Source: Candidatus Sulfopaludibacter sp. SbA3 (GTDB lineage: Bacteria; Acidobacteriota; Terriglobia; Bryobacterales; Bryobacteraceae). From it: DNA of 44,710 bases. The stretch lies in assembly GCA_945893365.1 (NCBI GenBank), contig CAMDED010000054.1, positions 1 through 44,710 on the forward strand, read 5' to 3'. The stretch's first letter is position 1. Each line of letters begins with the position of its first letter. The position numbers and the translations under genes are program-made. Below the pieces are notes generated by a model, which was given only the letters and a program-made list of their open reading frames with translations, made no database searches and was not told the origin of the DNA. Shown piece after piece: positions 25,282 through 34,726 of the stretch.

Positions 25282-26829
25282 ATGAGAAGACTGTTTGCCG
25301 TTTCCCTGCTTGTGGCCGCCGTCGCCGCCTCCCTTCCTTCCGCGACGAAGCCGAAACTGATTCTGGCCGTCGTCGTCGATCAGTTCCGCTACGACTACCT
25401 CACCAGGTTCCGCGCCAGCTACACAGGCGGGCTGAACCAGATGCTGATCAAAGGGTCCGTGTTCACGAATGCGCACTATGACCACTTCCCGACCGTTACG
25501 GCGATCGGCCACAGCACCTTCATGAGCGGCGCGACGCCCGCCATCAGCGGGATAATCGCAAACGACTGGTTTGACCGGACCTCGGGAAAAACCGTCACCA
25601 GCGTGACCGACGACACCGTCAGTATCCTGGGCGGAAAAGGCGAGGGCGGGGCGTCTCCACGCCGGCTTCTGGTCAGCACGCTGGCGGATGAGCTCAAGAT
25701 TGCGAACGGGAACTCTCGCGCCGTCGGAATTTCTCTCAAGGACCGCAGCGCGATTCTACCCGTCGGGCACATGGCTGACGGCGCGTATTGGTTTGACGCG
25801 AGCGCCGGAGCCTTTGTGAGCAGCACCTACTACTTCGCGGAGCTGCCCGGCTGGGTGAGGGACTTCAACGCCGCGCGGACCGCCGACAAGTACGCCGGCG
25901 TCGAGTGGAAATCGGACGACGGCAAGGTTGTGTACAAGAAGATGTCTCCCACGCCCGACGCCGCGTTTTACAAATCCATTCCGGCCACTCCGTACTCGAA
26001 CGAACTCATTGAGGCATTTTCCGAGCGCGCCATTTCCGCCGAACAGCTTGGCCGCCACAACGCCACCGATCTGCTCGCCGTCAGCTTCTCCGGGAACGAC
26101 TACGTGGGACACGAACTAGGACCCGATTCTCCGCAAGTCCGGGACATGTCGATTCGCACGGACCGCCTTCTTGGAAAACTTTTCCAATACCTTGAAAAGG
26201 AGGTCGGGATGGCGAACGTGTTGGTCGTGCTGACCGCGGATCACGGCGTCGCACCGGTCCCCGAAGTTTCCGCGGGGCGCAAGATGCCCGGCGGCCGGAT
26301 GCCCGCGGGCGTCATCCAGAACACCGTCCAGGCCAAACTTACGGAGAAATACGGCGAGGGCAAATGGGTGGTCAGCCCGAGCGAGCACTCCCTGTACCTG
26401 AATCTCGATCTCATGGTGCGGAAGCAGCTGAATCAGACCGAGGCGATCCAGTGCGCCGCCGACGCCGCCCTGACGATTCCCCATGTTTTCCGCGCCTACA
26501 CCCGCGACCAGCTCAACCGGGGCGGGTTGGCCGCCGACCAGATCGGCCGCCGCGTTTTCAACGGTTTCTACGGCCAGCGCGGGGCGGATATTATGGTGCT
26601 GCTTGAGCCGAATTGGCTCTTTGGCGCCAAGGGCACCACGCACGGAACCGCCTTCGGGTACGACACCCATGTGCCCATCCTTTTCATGGGCCCTGGGATC
26701 AAGGCGGGAACTTTTCATCAGCGGGTAACGCCTAACGATATAGCGCCGACGCTAGCGACGATGCTCGCGGTAGAGACTCCGAGCGGTTCGGTCGGGCGCG
26801 TGCTCGACGAGATTCTTTCGCGGGAATGA
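25282..26829 (+). CDS. Secreted alkaline phosphatase/phosphodiesterase (Thr-nucleophile type)
   Basis: This 515-residue protein has a signal peptide ([20 protein letters not shown]) and the fold of type I phosphodiesterase/nucleotide pyrophosphatase enzymes, closest in pattern to the single-chain alkaline phosphatases such as PhoK/SPAP. The metal ligand is in [12 protein letters not shown] (Asp33) and the nucleophile in [15 protein letters not shown] (Thr73). Further metal sites are seen in [19 protein letters not shown] and, near the end, [11 protein letters not shown]. It would release phosphate from monoesters or nucleotides outside the cytoplasmic membrane, using zinc. The ATG is well placed for the signal peptide. 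The next genes (groES onward) follow on the same strand after 28 bases but look functionally unrelated. Confidence 0.87.
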   Translation: MRRLFAVSLLVAAVAASLPSATKPKLILAVVVDQFRYDYLTRFRASYTGGLNQMLIKGSVFTNAHYDHFPTVTAIGHSTFMSGATPAISGIIANDWFDRTSGKTVTSVTDDTVSILGGKGEGGASPRRLLVSTLADELKIANGNSRAVGISLKDRSAILPVGHMADGAYWFDASAGAFVSSTYYFAELPGWVRDFNAARTADKYAGVEWKSDDGKVVYKKMSPTPDAAFYKSIPATPYSNELIEAFSERAISAEQLGRHNATDLLAVSFSGNDYVGHELGPDSPQVRDMSIRTDRLLGKLFQYLEKEVGMANVLVVLTADHGVAPVPEVSAGRKMPGGRMPAGVIQNTVQAKLTEKYGEGKWVVSPSEHSLYLNLDLMVRKQLNQTEAIQCAADAALTIPHVFRAYTRDQLNRGGLAADQIGRRVFNGFYGQRGADIMVLLEPNWLFGAKGTTHGTAFGYDTHVPILFMGPGIKAGTFHQRVTPNDIAPTLATMLAVETPSGSVGRVLDEILSRE

Positions 26830-26857
26830 CCCGCACGATGCTAAACTGAAAGGCACC

Positions 26858-27148
26858 ATGAATATTCGACCGTTATACGACCGTGTTCTGATAAAGCGAA
26901 TTGAGGAGAGCGAGAGCGTCCGCGGGGGCATCATCATTCCCGATAGCGCGCAGGAGAAGCCACAGCAGGGTGAAGTAATCGCGGTCGGCGCGGGCCGCCT
27001 GAACGATACCGGCGAACGGTTGACGGTTGACGTTCAAGTCGGGGATCGCATCCTTTTTGGAAAGTACTCAGGCGCCGAGACCAAGAGCGCGGGCGTGGAA
27101 TACCTGATTTTGAAGGAAGACGAGATTCTGGGCGTTCTTGCAAAATAG
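26858..27148 (+). CDS. groES: GroES co-chaperonin (no groEL beside it)
   Basis: This 96-residue protein is a full-length Hsp10: [17 protein letters not shown], a mobile-loop region ([20 protein letters not shown]), [16 protein letters not shown] and the closing [12 protein letters not shown], then [13 protein letters not shown]. It caps the GroEL cavity during protein folding in the cytoplasm. An AAAGG ribosome-binding site precedes the ATG. The next gene is an OmpH/Skp chaperone rather than groEL, and no CIRCE inverted repeat is seen upstream, so this copy is probably not controlled by HrcA. It may be a second copy or the only groES with groEL encoded elsewhere; both arrangements are known. 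Confidence 0.95.
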   Translation: MNIRPLYDRVLIKRIEESESVRGGIIIPDSAQEKPQQGEVIAVGAGRLNDTGERLTVDVQVGDRILFGKYSGAETKSAGVEYLILKEDEILGVLAK

Positions 27149-27202
27149 CCGGCTCTGCGCGTGTTACGCTATTACGAAATACTATTCAAGGAGTGCTTCA
27201 GA

Positions 27203-27724
27203 ATGTCTAGAAGTCTAGGGCGGCTGGCTGCCCTGTCCGCCGGGTTTGCCTGTTTCGCCGCGATTGCGCAGGCGCAGGCGAAGGTCGCCATCATCAATCT
27301 TCAGCGCGCCGTGATCGATACGGCCGAGATCAAGAAGGCTTCTACCGAATTGGAAGCCCGATTCAAGCCCAGGCAGGCGGAGATGGCCAAGCTTGAAAAG
27401 GATCTAAGCGGCATCCAGCAGCAGCTACAGACCATGGCGGGGAAGCTTACTCAGCAGGCCGAGGCCGACCTCCAGGCCGAAGGACAGCGCAAACAGCGGA
27501 GTCTTCAGCGGGTCGGTGAGGATCTGCAGGCGGACGTGGATCGCGAGCGTCAGGAGATTCTGGGCAAGAGTTCGCAGCGCATGCAGGCGGTGGTGAAGAA
27601 ACTTGCGGAAGAGAAGGGACTGGACGTCGTGATCGACTCCAGCACCACGATCTACTTCAAGCCCGCGCTCGAAATCACGGCGGATGCGATCGCGGCGTAC
27701 GACAAGGCCTACCCCACGAATTAG
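27203..27724 (+). CDS. Periplasmic chaperone of the Skp/OmpH family
   Basis: This 173-residue protein has a signal peptide ending in AIAQAQA and the Skp/OmpH pattern: a short strand KVAIINLQRAVIDTAE, then a long coiled-coil hairpin (about residues 45-135, rich in Lys, Glu and Gln), and a return strand GLDVVIDSSTTIYFKP with the typical closing helix. Skp trimers hold unfolded outer-membrane proteins in the periplasm, so it probably serves barrels such as the TonB receptors here. AAGGAG lies nine bases before the ATG at 27203. The frame is open upstream to 27161 but without signal-peptide character. It lies 54 bases after groES and 9 before the next gene, suggesting one transcript. Confidence 0.87.
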   Translation: MSRSLGRLAALSAGFACFAAIAQAQAKVAIINLQRAVIDTAEIKKASTELEARFKPRQAEMAKLEKDLSGIQQQLQTMAGKLTQQAEADLQAEGQRKQRSLQRVGEDLQADVDRERQEILGKSSQRMQAVVKKLAEEKGLDVVIDSSTTIYFKPALEITADAIAAYDKAYPTN

Positions 27725-27733
27725 GTTTAAGGC

Positions 27734-28171
27734 ATGGCCGGGTACCTCGATCAGTACGGAGCTGGTGAAGAGCGCCGCAACAAGCTGATCAAGCGCGCCG
27801 TACTGTCGATTCTGGCGATTGCGATCGTAGGAGGGAGCTTGGCTTTTTACTTCTGGGATTTCCGCCAGGAGCGGCAAGTCAAGCGGTTCTTCGAGTTCGC
27901 GCGCGCCCAGGATTATAAGGCCGCGTATGCGCTGTGGGGTTGCACCGATGCAGCACCGTGCCGCGACTACGCCTTTGACCGATTTCTCGATGACTGGGGC
28001 CCGAAGAGCAAGTACGCGGGCTTCAAGGAAATGCGTATCGAGCGAAGCCGGTCGTGCAACGAGGGCGTCATCATTACGGCCGTCATCGACGGCAACCGCG
28101 AAGAGCGCCTCATGGTCGACCGCTACAAGCTCACGATCGGTTTCTCGCCGTGGCCGGTCTGTCCTCGATAG
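27734..28171 (+). CDS. Single-span membrane protein of unknown function
   Basis: This 145-residue protein has a charged cytoplasmic front (AGYLDQYGAGEERRNKLIKR), one transmembrane helix (about residues 22-42, AVLSILAIAIVGGSLAFYFW) and an outside domain of about 100 residues. That domain has the look of a small NTF2-like/cystatin-like fold (RFFEFARAQDYKAAYALWGC, DRFLDDWG, then antiparallel strands) and contains four cysteines that could form two disulfides. I do not recognise the family. It starts nine bases after the OmpH stop, so it is probably co-transcribed and may be an envelope-assembly accessory. Confidence 0.72.
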   Translation: MAGYLDQYGAGEERRNKLIKRAVLSILAIAIVGGSLAFYFWDFRQERQVKRFFEFARAQDYKAAYALWGCTDAAPCRDYAFDRFLDDWGPKSKYAGFKEMRIERSRSCNEGVIITAVIDGNREERLMVDRYKLTIGFSPWPVCPR

Positions 28172-28224
28172 AGCGCTTCCACGGTAGTGGAGTGCGTGCG
28201 CGAGTTCGTCAGAGTCCGATTTGC

Positions 28225-28337
28225 AACCGTTCCGTCCGCGCCGATGGCCGGCGCTTCCCGGCAGCGTTCCCGGCGCAGGCTCAGGCGCGGGAGCCCGTGG
28301 TTGTGAACCGGCCGCGACTTTGCCGAAACGCAAGTAG
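28225..28337 (+). pseudogene. Relic of a kinase/propeller C-terminus (paralogue of the next gene)
   Basis: The gap just before the Ser/Thr kinase carries sequence that matches the last 35 or so codons of that same kinase. Around 28243 one frame reads DGRRFPAAFPAQAQAREPVV, which parallels [20 protein letters not shown] at the true C-terminus near 30890. A shifted frame then ends ATLPKRK and TAG at 28335-28337, parallel to TAALPKPR and TAG at 30984-30986. The frame is broken between the two parts and the rest of the gene is missing. This is most simply the remains of a tandem kinase duplicate that lost its front. Confidence 0.65.
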
Positions 28338-28364
28338 CGCGCTTCGGATACAATCACAAGAGCC

Positions 28365-30986
28365 GTGACCCTCTCCGCTGGAACCAGACTTGGGCCTTAC
28401 GAGATCCTCTCGCCTATCGGAGCGGGAGGCATGGGGGAAGTCTGGAAAGCCCGCGATACTCGCCTCGACCGCACCGTGGCGATCAAGGTCTCGACCGCCC
28501 GCTTCAGCGAGCGCTTCGCAAGGGAAGCCCGCACCGTAGCCTCCCTCAACCACCCGCACATCTGTACGCTGCTGGACGTCGGCCCCGATTACCTTGTTAT
28601 GGAGTTCCTGGAGGGTAAGCCCCTCGCCGGACCGCTGCCGCTCGAGGAAGGCCTGCGCTTCGCCATCCAGATCGCCGAGGCTCTCGACGCCGCCCACCGC
28701 AAGAGCGTCGTCCACCGCGACATCAAGCCCGCCAACATCCTGGTCACCAAGAACGGCGTCAAGCTGCTCGACTTCGGCCTGGCCAAGATCACACGCGAGC
28801 TCGGGTCCGCCGACACCACGGTGACCATGGCGCTGACGCAGGAGAATACCATCCTCGGCACGCTGCAATATATGGCTCCGGAGCAGATGCAAGGGGAAGA
28901 GGCGGACGCGCGCAGCGATATTTTCTCTTTCGGGTGCGTGCTCTACGAGATGTTCACGGGCAAACACGCGTTCGAAGGCGCGAACGCCGCCAGCTTGATC
29001 GCCGCAGTGCTGACCACGGAGCCGCCTTCGCTCGCTTCGACGGAGCCGGTATTGCCCGCGGCGCTCGATCACCTGATCGCTACCTGCCTGGCGAAAGATC
29101 CGGAAGAGCGGCGCCAGACCGCGCACGACGTACTCCTCGACCTGCGATGGCTGGCGAGCGCACAGGGTCACGCGGCGGTCTCGCTCTCGACGGCGGCTCC
29201 GCATTCGCGCCGGCCGCTTGTGGCGCTGGCTGCCGCAGCGGCGCTGTTCTTCCTCTCGACGCTGGCGCTCGCCTGGTTGCGTTGGGGCGCAACGCCCGCC
29301 GCGACGCCCATTGTCCGATTTACGATCGATCCTTCGTCCAAGACCCAATTCTCCGCAACCCGCTTCGGAGCGGCCGAGATCTCACCGGACGGGTCGCGTC
29401 TCGCGTTCATTACTAGTACCACGGGGACGATAGGAATCCGGAGTCTGGATTCGACCGAGGTTCGCCTCCTCCCTGGCACCGAAGGAGCGGGTTATCCGTT
29501 CTGGTCCGGGGACAGTCGCCGTCTCGGTTTCTTCGCGGACGGCAAGTTGAAGCGGGTCGCCATTGACGGCGGACCTCCGCGTATTCTCTGCGATGCGCCA
29601 AACGGCCGCGGTGGGACCTGGCACGGTGGGGCCGATGGCGTCATCGTATTCGCCGCCACCAATACCCAAGGTCTTTCGCGCATCCCGGCCGGGGGCGGCG
29701 AACCGGCCGCGGTGACGGCCCTCGATCCATCACGCCGCGAGTTTTCGCACCGCGTCCCCCACTTCCTGCCCGATGGACGCCGCTTTCTGTATGTCGCCGC
29801 CAGCCAGGAGCCCGGGAAGAGCCGCATTATGGTGGGAGAGTTGACCACGGGCACAGCCAAACCATCGCCGGGCGAGGGCAAGGAGTTGATGAACGGCGAT
29901 TCCGAGGCGCGCTGGGCTCCTCCCGGATATCTGCTGCTCGTGCGCGAGCGCAACCTGATCGCGCACCCTTTCAATTCCGCGCGACTCGAGTTCACGGGTG
30001 AACCGGTACCGGTGGCGGAAAACGTCGATACGGGGGGCAATCGCCATACAGCGGCGTTTTCCGCGTCCGGAAGCGGCGCCCTCATCTATCGCCACGCCGA
30101 GGCTCCATTGCCCACCCGCATGGCGTGGCTCGACCGTCAGGGCAACGAAATAGAGCGGATTCCGGCAGGCGAAAACATAGCCATTTCCAGCCTGTCCGCC
30201 GACGGCAAGATGGCAGCTGGCCAAAAGCCCACAGCCAACGGCGAGACCGACCTGTGGCTGATCGACCTGGTTCGCGCCACCGCCTCGCGATTCACCTTTG
30301 AAGCCGGCGCCGAGAACTCCGGCGTCTTGTCGCCGGATGGCAAGCGAATCGTATACAGCGCCGAGCGTGGACCGGGCTTCGATCTGTTTCTGAATGACGC
30401 CGGGGGACTTGGCGCGCCCGAGCCGCTCGTCGAGTCCGCCCTCGCGAAATTCGCGTCCGATTGGTCGAATGACGGCGAATGGATACTTTACTCGGAATCG
30501 GCGTCGGGGGGAACGTCGAACAGGAGTATTTGGGCTTTGCCTGTAACCCGCGGCCGCAAACCCGTGGAATTGGTGTCGGCCCGATTCTATAACCTCGGAG
30601 CCAAAATGTCGCCCGACGGCCGCTATTTCGCCTATGGATCAAACGAATCCGGCCGAAGCGAAGTGTATGTGCGTACTTTCTCTCCCGAATTACCGGCGGC
30701 CGGCAGCAAGTGGCAAATCTCGACCGCGGGCGGCTCGGCCCCCCATTGGCGGCGCGATGGCAAGGAGCTGTACTACACCGGCGGCGGCAAGGTCATGGCA
30801 GTACCTATAAAAGCAGGTCCCGTTTTCCAGGCCGGAACTGCTGCCGCGCTGTTCGATTTGCGCGGCTCGGTATCGGCTCGCCCGGATGGCGAGCGCTTCC
30901 TGGCGGCGATCCCGTTGCAGGCCCAGACGCAGGAACCGCTGCAGGCCGTTCTGAACTGGACCGCAGCCTTGCCGAAGCCCAGGTAG
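28365..30986 (+). CDS. Membrane Ser/Thr protein kinase with WD40/TolB-like propeller
   Basis: This 873-residue protein has a Hanks-type kinase domain at residues 11-265: glycine loop GAGGMGEVW, Lys41 in [13 protein letters not shown] (Asp119), DFGLA (Asp136) and an APEQ motif. All catalytic residues are present, so it should be active. The loop between Lys41 and helix C is short, as in many Acidobacteriota kinases. A transmembrane helix (about 284-306) leads to an outer domain of repeated PD40/TolB-like blades ([42 protein letters not shown]), presumably a periplasmic sensor propeller. It starts with GTG at 28365. A kinase relic lies just upstream. The signal and targets are unknown. Confidence 0.9.
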   Translation: MTLSAGTRLGPYEILSPIGAGGMGEVWKARDTRLDRTVAIKVSTARFSERFAREARTVASLNHPHICTLLDVGPDYLVMEFLEGKPLAGPLPLEEGLRFAIQIAEALDAAHRKSVVHRDIKPANILVTKNGVKLLDFGLAKITRELGSADTTVTMALTQENTILGTLQYMAPEQMQGEEADARSDIFSFGCVLYEMFTGKHAFEGANAASLIAAVLTTEPPSLASTEPVLPAALDHLIATCLAKDPEERRQTAHDVLLDLRWLASAQGHAAVSLSTAAPHSRRPLVALAAAAALFFLSTLALAWLRWGATPAATPIVRFTIDPSSKTQFSATRFGAAEISPDGSRLAFITSTTGTIGIRSLDSTEVRLLPGTEGAGYPFWSGDSRRLGFFADGKLKRVAIDGGPPRILCDAPNGRGGTWHGGADGVIVFAATNTQGLSRIPAGGGEPAAVTALDPSRREFSHRVPHFLPDGRRFLYVAASQEPGKSRIMVGELTTGTAKPSPGEGKELMNGDSEARWAPPGYLLLVRERNLIAHPFNSARLEFTGEPVPVAENVDTGGNRHTAAFSASGSGALIYRHAEAPLPTRMAWLDRQGNEIERIPAGENIAISSLSADGKMAAGQKPTANGETDLWLIDLVRATASRFTFEAGAENSGVLSPDGKRIVYSAERGPGFDLFLNDAGGLGAPEPLVESALAKFASDWSNDGEWILYSESASGGTSNRSIWALPVTRGRKPVELVSARFYNLGAKMSPDGRYFAYGSNESGRSEVYVRTFSPELPAAGSKWQISTAGGSAPHWRRDGKELYYTGGGKVMAVPIKAGPVFQAGTAAALFDLRGSVSARPDGERFLAAIPLQAQTQEPLQAVLNWTAALPKPR

Positions 30987-30987
30987 C

Positions 30988-31010
30988 GCCGCGGCCCCGT
31001 ATTGCGCGGC
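30988..31010 (+). terminator. Possible weak terminator hairpin after the kinase gene
   Basis: GCCGCG and CGCGGC form a six-base stem with an 11-base loop immediately after the kinase stop. There is no T-run behind it, so intrinsic termination would be weak. The remaining gap to 31260 is AT-richer and should hold the promoter of the TPR gene, but no clear -35/-10 pair could be assigned. Confidence 0.3.
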
Positions 31011-31260
31011 TGTCATACACGCGGATTGCGGCTGATCCTGCGCATAACAAATTTCGATTTGACGGATTCGCTCCGAAAATGTAAACTAATAGTCAGGTGG
31101 GCATGTTTTCCCTCCTAACTCCCCGGCGCGCTCAGTTATCTATTTGTCCCAGGCGACCTTCAGCTCCTCTCGTTTGACTTAATCCACGCGTGATCGTCAC
31201 ATCGAAGTAATTTCACTGCTTTATCTTTGTCTATCTTGACTAACGCTCACTGGAGGACGT

Positions 31261-32214
31261 GTGCTCATATTCTCGCGCAAGAAACGCGTTTGGCTCGTCT
31301 GCGGCATGTTATTGTTATGCCTCGCCTTGGGAACGGCGCAGGAACAACACCACGTGAAAGGAGAACTCCGATCCGACGATACGTCGGTCGGGACCGATGT
31401 GATTGTCGATGCCTTCGACCAGCAGACTCACATACAGGTCGACAGCGCCCTTGCCGGCATCAACGGCCAGTTTGAGTTTCGCAATCTGAAGCCCGGACCC
31501 TACAAACTCCGCGTGCGGCGTTTGAGCGGCGAGCCGATTACGGAACAACTCGTCGACTTGCGGTCCCACAGCGGTCTGCTCGAAATCAGGCTGCCACGGA
31601 CCCAAATCCAAAAGCCCGTCTCGGGCGCCGTTTCGGTAAACCATTTACAGAGCAGACCCTCGAAAAAAACGCTGCGTTATATGCGCGAGGGCCAACGGGC
31701 GGCCGACAAAGGCAATCCGGAGAGCGCGGCTGAGCGCTACCGCCTGGCGCTCGCGCTGAACCCGGACGTGGCGGAGATCCACTGCAATCTGGGTGTGCAG
31801 TACATACATCTGGGGAGGCATCGGGAGGCGCTCACGGAACTACGGGAAGCGGCGCGCCTGGACCCCTCGTCGGCGCCCGTGTTCGCGAACATCGCGTTCA
31901 CGCTGCTGGTGACCGGAAGTACCGGCGATGCGGAACACGCGGCGCGCCGGGCGGTCTCGCTCGACTCACGGTACCTCAAGGGCCGCTATATCCTCGGCCA
32001 TGTGCTGGCTCAAAGAGGGACGAATCTCAAAGAAGCCATCGCCAACCTGAAACTCGCGAGTGCCGAGATTCCGCGCGCGCACCTTGTGCTGGCGCAGGTG
32101 TACGCACGAACCGGATCGTACGAAGAGGCGAAGGCGGAACTTACAACCTATCTACCCGGAGCTCCCGATCCGGAAAAGACCAAGATACAGAGCTGGATGG
32201 CCCAGCTCAAGTGA
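31261..32214 (+). CDS. Exported TPR protein with a Cna-B/carboxypeptidase-regulatory-like domain
   Basis: This 317-residue protein has a signal peptide (KKRVWLVCGMLLLCLALGTA), then a beta-sandwich like the carboxypeptidase-regulatory/Cna-B type (about residues 30-115: GELRSDDTSVGTDVIVDAFD, GQFEFRNLKPGPYKLRVRRL), then three or four TPRs (AERYRLALALNPDVAEIHCN, ALTELREAARLDPSSAPVFA, RYILGHVLAQRGTNLKEAIA). The same sandwich heads the TonB receptors of this phylum, so a link to outer-membrane transport or assembly is plausible. The GTG start at 31261 follows a GGAGGA ribosome-binding site. The downstream gene converges with it. Confidence 0.82.
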   Translation: MLIFSRKKRVWLVCGMLLLCLALGTAQEQHHVKGELRSDDTSVGTDVIVDAFDQQTHIQVDSALAGINGQFEFRNLKPGPYKLRVRRLSGEPITEQLVDLRSHSGLLEIRLPRTQIQKPVSGAVSVNHLQSRPSKKTLRYMREGQRAADKGNPESAAERYRLALALNPDVAEIHCNLGVQYIHLGRHREALTELREAARLDPSSAPVFANIAFTLLVTGSTGDAEHAARRAVSLDSRYLKGRYILGHVLAQRGTNLKEAIANLKLASAEIPRAHLVLAQVYARTGSYEEAKAELTTYLPGAPDPEKTKIQSWMAQLK

Positions 32215-32303
32215 GCGGGAATCCGCCACCAGCCGAGCCGCGGGCGTGAGGTTGGCGGCCAAGGCGCCGCCCTCAGGCGCATTCAGCTTGAAAGCCGCCG
32301 CAC

Positions 32304-32774
32304 CTATTGGTTAAGCTCGTGGCAGGCGTTGCACGTAAGGTTCGCGTCGCGGGATCTGTGACAATCGACGCAGGCCTTCATGGTGAGGGGAAATTCGCGG
32401 GTAAGCGTCTCGCGCTCCATCACGGAACTATGGCACTGGGCGCAATCGATACGCGCGGCCCGGTGCTTCGCATGGCTGAAGAAGACGAAGTCGGCGAGCC
32501 GGTAAACCCGCGTCTGAGGAAAAGGCTTCGCGTCCTTCGGCAGCGCCGCCAACGGCTGAATCGCGGCGCTCCCCTTCCTTATCTCGCGGTGGCACAGCAT
32601 GCACTTTGCGGCGGCGGGAAATCCCGCGCGCTCCGCGGAACCCGAGTGGCACTCAGTGCAGTTCATCCGTGTTTCCGCATGGCGCTTGTGGCTGAAGCGG
32701 AGCGGCTCAGCCGCGGCCGGTACGCCTAGGGCAGCGAGTAAGCAATAAGCGTATCTGAGTAGGCCTTGTTGTAT
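32304..32774 (-). CDS. Pentahaem c3-like cytochrome without a canonical start codon
   Basis: The protein (about 156 residues from the suggested start) has five CxxCH haem sites: CTECH, CMLCH, CAQCH, CVDCH and CNACH. Two of them are preceded by FSH-x-x-H stretches (RFSHKRHAE and FFSHAKHRA) that supply the second haem ligand, as in small c3/c7 cytochromes. A signal-peptide-like front (LLRYAYCLLAALGVPAAAE) precedes them. No ATG, GTG or TTG occurs in this frame between the far-upstream shadow of the neighbouring gene and the signal peptide. The best placed codon is ATA at 32774, six bases after a GGAGGGGG sequence. It overlaps the 3' end of the PQQ dehydrogenase by 49 bases, suggesting coupled translation. 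It would carry electrons from the quinoprotein (inference). Confidence 0.78.
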   Translation of the reverse strand: MQQGLLRYAYCLLAALGVPAAAEPLRFSHKRHAETRMNCTECHSGSAERAGFPAAAKCMLCHREIRKGSAAIQPLAALPKDAKPFPQTRVYRLADFVFFSHAKHRAARIDCAQCHSSVMERETLTREFPLTMKACVDCHRSRDANLTCNACHELNQ

Positions 32775-34582
32775 TTGTTTCCCCCTCCGGAGGCGATTAC
32801 GACGAACTGCTTGCCGGATTTCCGGCTCATGAACGTCATGGGCGTCGCGTGCGCGCTCGCGGGCAAACGCACGGTCCAGATTTCCTTTCCGGTTGCCTTG
32901 TCGAAAGCGCGGAAGCGGCTGTCGTTCGTCGCGCCGATGAAGAGGAGGCCGCCGGCGGTCACGATGGACCCTCCCAGGTTCGAAGTGCCCGTGGGCGGAA
33001 TTCCCTTCTCGATCAACTCGTCGATCACGCCGAGCGTGGAGCGCCAACGAAACTCGCCCTTATCGAGATCGATGGCGGTAAGATGGCCCCACGGAGGCTG
33101 CTGGCACGGATGAAGATTCGGATCCCAGAAGCGCTGTTGGCCGACGCTCTGCGTCCGGTACGGGATCTTCGAACCCTCCGGGCGCGGGATCATGCGCAGC
33201 ACCATTCCGTTGTCATGGGAGTTCACGTAGAGCGTGTGCGTTTCAGGGTCCCACGATGCCCCGCCCCAATTCGCGCCGCCGTTCGTTCCCGGAAACAGCA
33301 CGGTCGGCTTGAGCCCGATCGGCGTGTAGAGCGAGCCAAAGACCGCGCCTTCGAGGATCTTCGCACAGTAGGCACGGGACTCGGGCGTCACGTTCGTGAG
33401 CTCTTCGGGCCGCATGGTCTGGCGGGCGTAGGGCGGCGGTTTCACCGGACGCGGTTGCGTGGGAAAAGCCTTCTCGCCGGGAACTTCGCTCGCCGGCACG
33501 GGCACTTCTTCGATATCGAAAAGCGGCTTGCCTGTGACGCGATCGAACAGAAAGGTGTAACCGGTCTTCGTAACTTGAGCGACCGCGGCCACGGGTTTGC
33601 CGTTGCGGGTGACGGTGACGAGCGTGGGCGCGGCGGGAATATCATAGTCCCAGATATTGTGGTGGACGGTCTGGAAATGCCAGAGCCGCTTGCCCGTCGA
33701 GGCGTCGAGCGCGACGAGCGAATCGCCGAAGAGATTGGATCCTTTCCGGTCGCCGCCATACATGTCGGTCCCGGGCGAAGTGAGGGGCAGAAAAACGATG
33801 CCGCGTTCGGTGTCGACGGTAAGGATCGACCAGGCATTGGCGGCGGAGCGATCCTTCCAGGAATCGCCTTCCCATGTGTCGTGTCCGAACTCGCCGGGCC
33901 GCGGGATCACATGGAAACGCCAGACGAGCTTGCCGGTGCGGGCGTCGAAGGCGCGGACATCGCCGCTCGGTCCCTGCGGCTCGCCATCGGCGGTGAGCGC
34001 GCCGCAGATGACGAGGTTCTTGTAAACGGCGGGCGGCGAGGTCATGCCGTAGCCCTTGTCCGGATACCGGTCGGCGACGCCTTCGCGCAGGTCGATCCAG
34101 CCGGCCTTGCCGAAGCTGTCATCCGGTTTGCCGGTTTTCGCATCAAGCGAAAAGAGCCGGCCATCGAGGGTGCCGGAAAAGATGCGCTTTCCGCCGACGC
34201 CCGGCCAATAGGCCGCGCCGCGATTGATGAACAGGTTGTAGGTACGCTCGCGATTGAGCTTTGGGTCGAACTGCCAAAGCTCTTTACCCGTTTCCGCCTC
34301 GAGTGCGATTACCCGAGAGAACGGTGTGGTGAAATACATGACGCCATCGATTACCAGGGGCGTGGTCTCGAACGCGCTGCGGGTCGCAATGGTCTTGCCG
34401 TCGCTGATATCGCCGGTGTGATAGGACCAGGCGATCTTGAGCTTTGCGACGTTCGAGCGGTCGATCTGCTTGAGCGGGGAGTAGCGGGTTTGACCCGCGT
34501 CGCCGCCGTACACGGGCCATTCCTGTGCGCAGCCGGGATTGGCGAAGCTCGGAAGAAGGAGGATCGCGAGTGCGTGTTTCAT
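32726..34582 (-). CDS. Secreted PQQ-dependent dehydrogenase (quinoprotein, glucose/alcohol type)
   Basis: This 618-residue protein has a signal peptide (MKHALAILLLPSFANPGCAQ) and an eight-bladed propeller pattern: EWPVYGGDAGQTRYSPLKQI, KIAWSYHTGD, ALEAETGKELWQFDPKLN, SLDAKTGKPDDSFG, VALDASTGKRLWHFQT, NWGGASWDPETHTLYVNSHD and FDKATGKEIWTVRLP, typical of PQQ enzymes that oxidise sugars or alcohols in the periplasm. The ATG at 34582 begins the signal peptide; a longer frame to 34681 lacks that character. Its last 49 bases overlap the pentahaem cytochrome gene, a likely electron acceptor. No PQQ synthesis genes are in the window. The substrate is unknown, though the opening motif is closest to the membrane-type glucose dehydrogenase family. 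Confidence 0.88.
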   Translation of the reverse strand: MKHALAILLLPSFANPGCAQEWPVYGGDAGQTRYSPLKQIDRSNVAKLKIAWSYHTGDISDGKTIATRSAFETTPLVIDGVMYFTTPFSRVIALEAETGKELWQFDPKLNRERTYNLFINRGAAYWPGVGGKRIFSGTLDGRLFSLDAKTGKPDDSFGKAGWIDLREGVADRYPDKGYGMTSPPAVYKNLVICGALTADGEPQGPSGDVRAFDARTGKLVWRFHVIPRPGEFGHDTWEGDSWKDRSAANAWSILTVDTERGIVFLPLTSPGTDMYGGDRKGSNLFGDSLVALDASTGKRLWHFQTVHHNIWDYDIPAAPTLVTVTRNGKPVAAVAQVTKTGYTFLFDRVTGKPLFDIEEVPVPASEVPGEKAFPTQPRPVKPPPYARQTMRPEELTNVTPESRAYCAKILEGAVFGSLYTPIGLKPTVLFPGTNGGANWGGASWDPETHTLYVNSHDNGMVLRMIPRPEGSKIPYRTQSVGQQRFWDPNLHPCQQPPWGHLTAIDLDKGEFRWRSTLGVIDELIEKGIPPTGTSNLGGSIVTAGGLLFIGATNDSRFRAFDKATGKEIWTVRLPASAHATPMTFMSRKSGKQFVVIASGGGNKYNKAYSDTLIAYSLP

Positions 34583-34726
34583 GGGATTGAAGACACAGTA
34601 TACAGCAGGAGCGTGAGAGGAGCGGGGCGCGTCCACGATTGCGCAGCCCCCGAATCCGATCCACGTTGGCAGTATTGCCAACCTCGATAGGATGGTCCTA
34701 AACGGTCCTAATTGGAGAATCGTCGC

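Noticed and set aside
26830-26857. Search for a CIRCE element before groES
   Set aside because: The short upstream gap has no TTAGCACTC/GAGTGCTAA inverted repeat, so HrcA control is not supported here.
32849-34690. 613-codon plus-strand frame opposite the PQQ dehydrogenase
   Set aside because: Shadow of a well-conserved quinoprotein. No domain, start context or hydrophobic pattern supports it.
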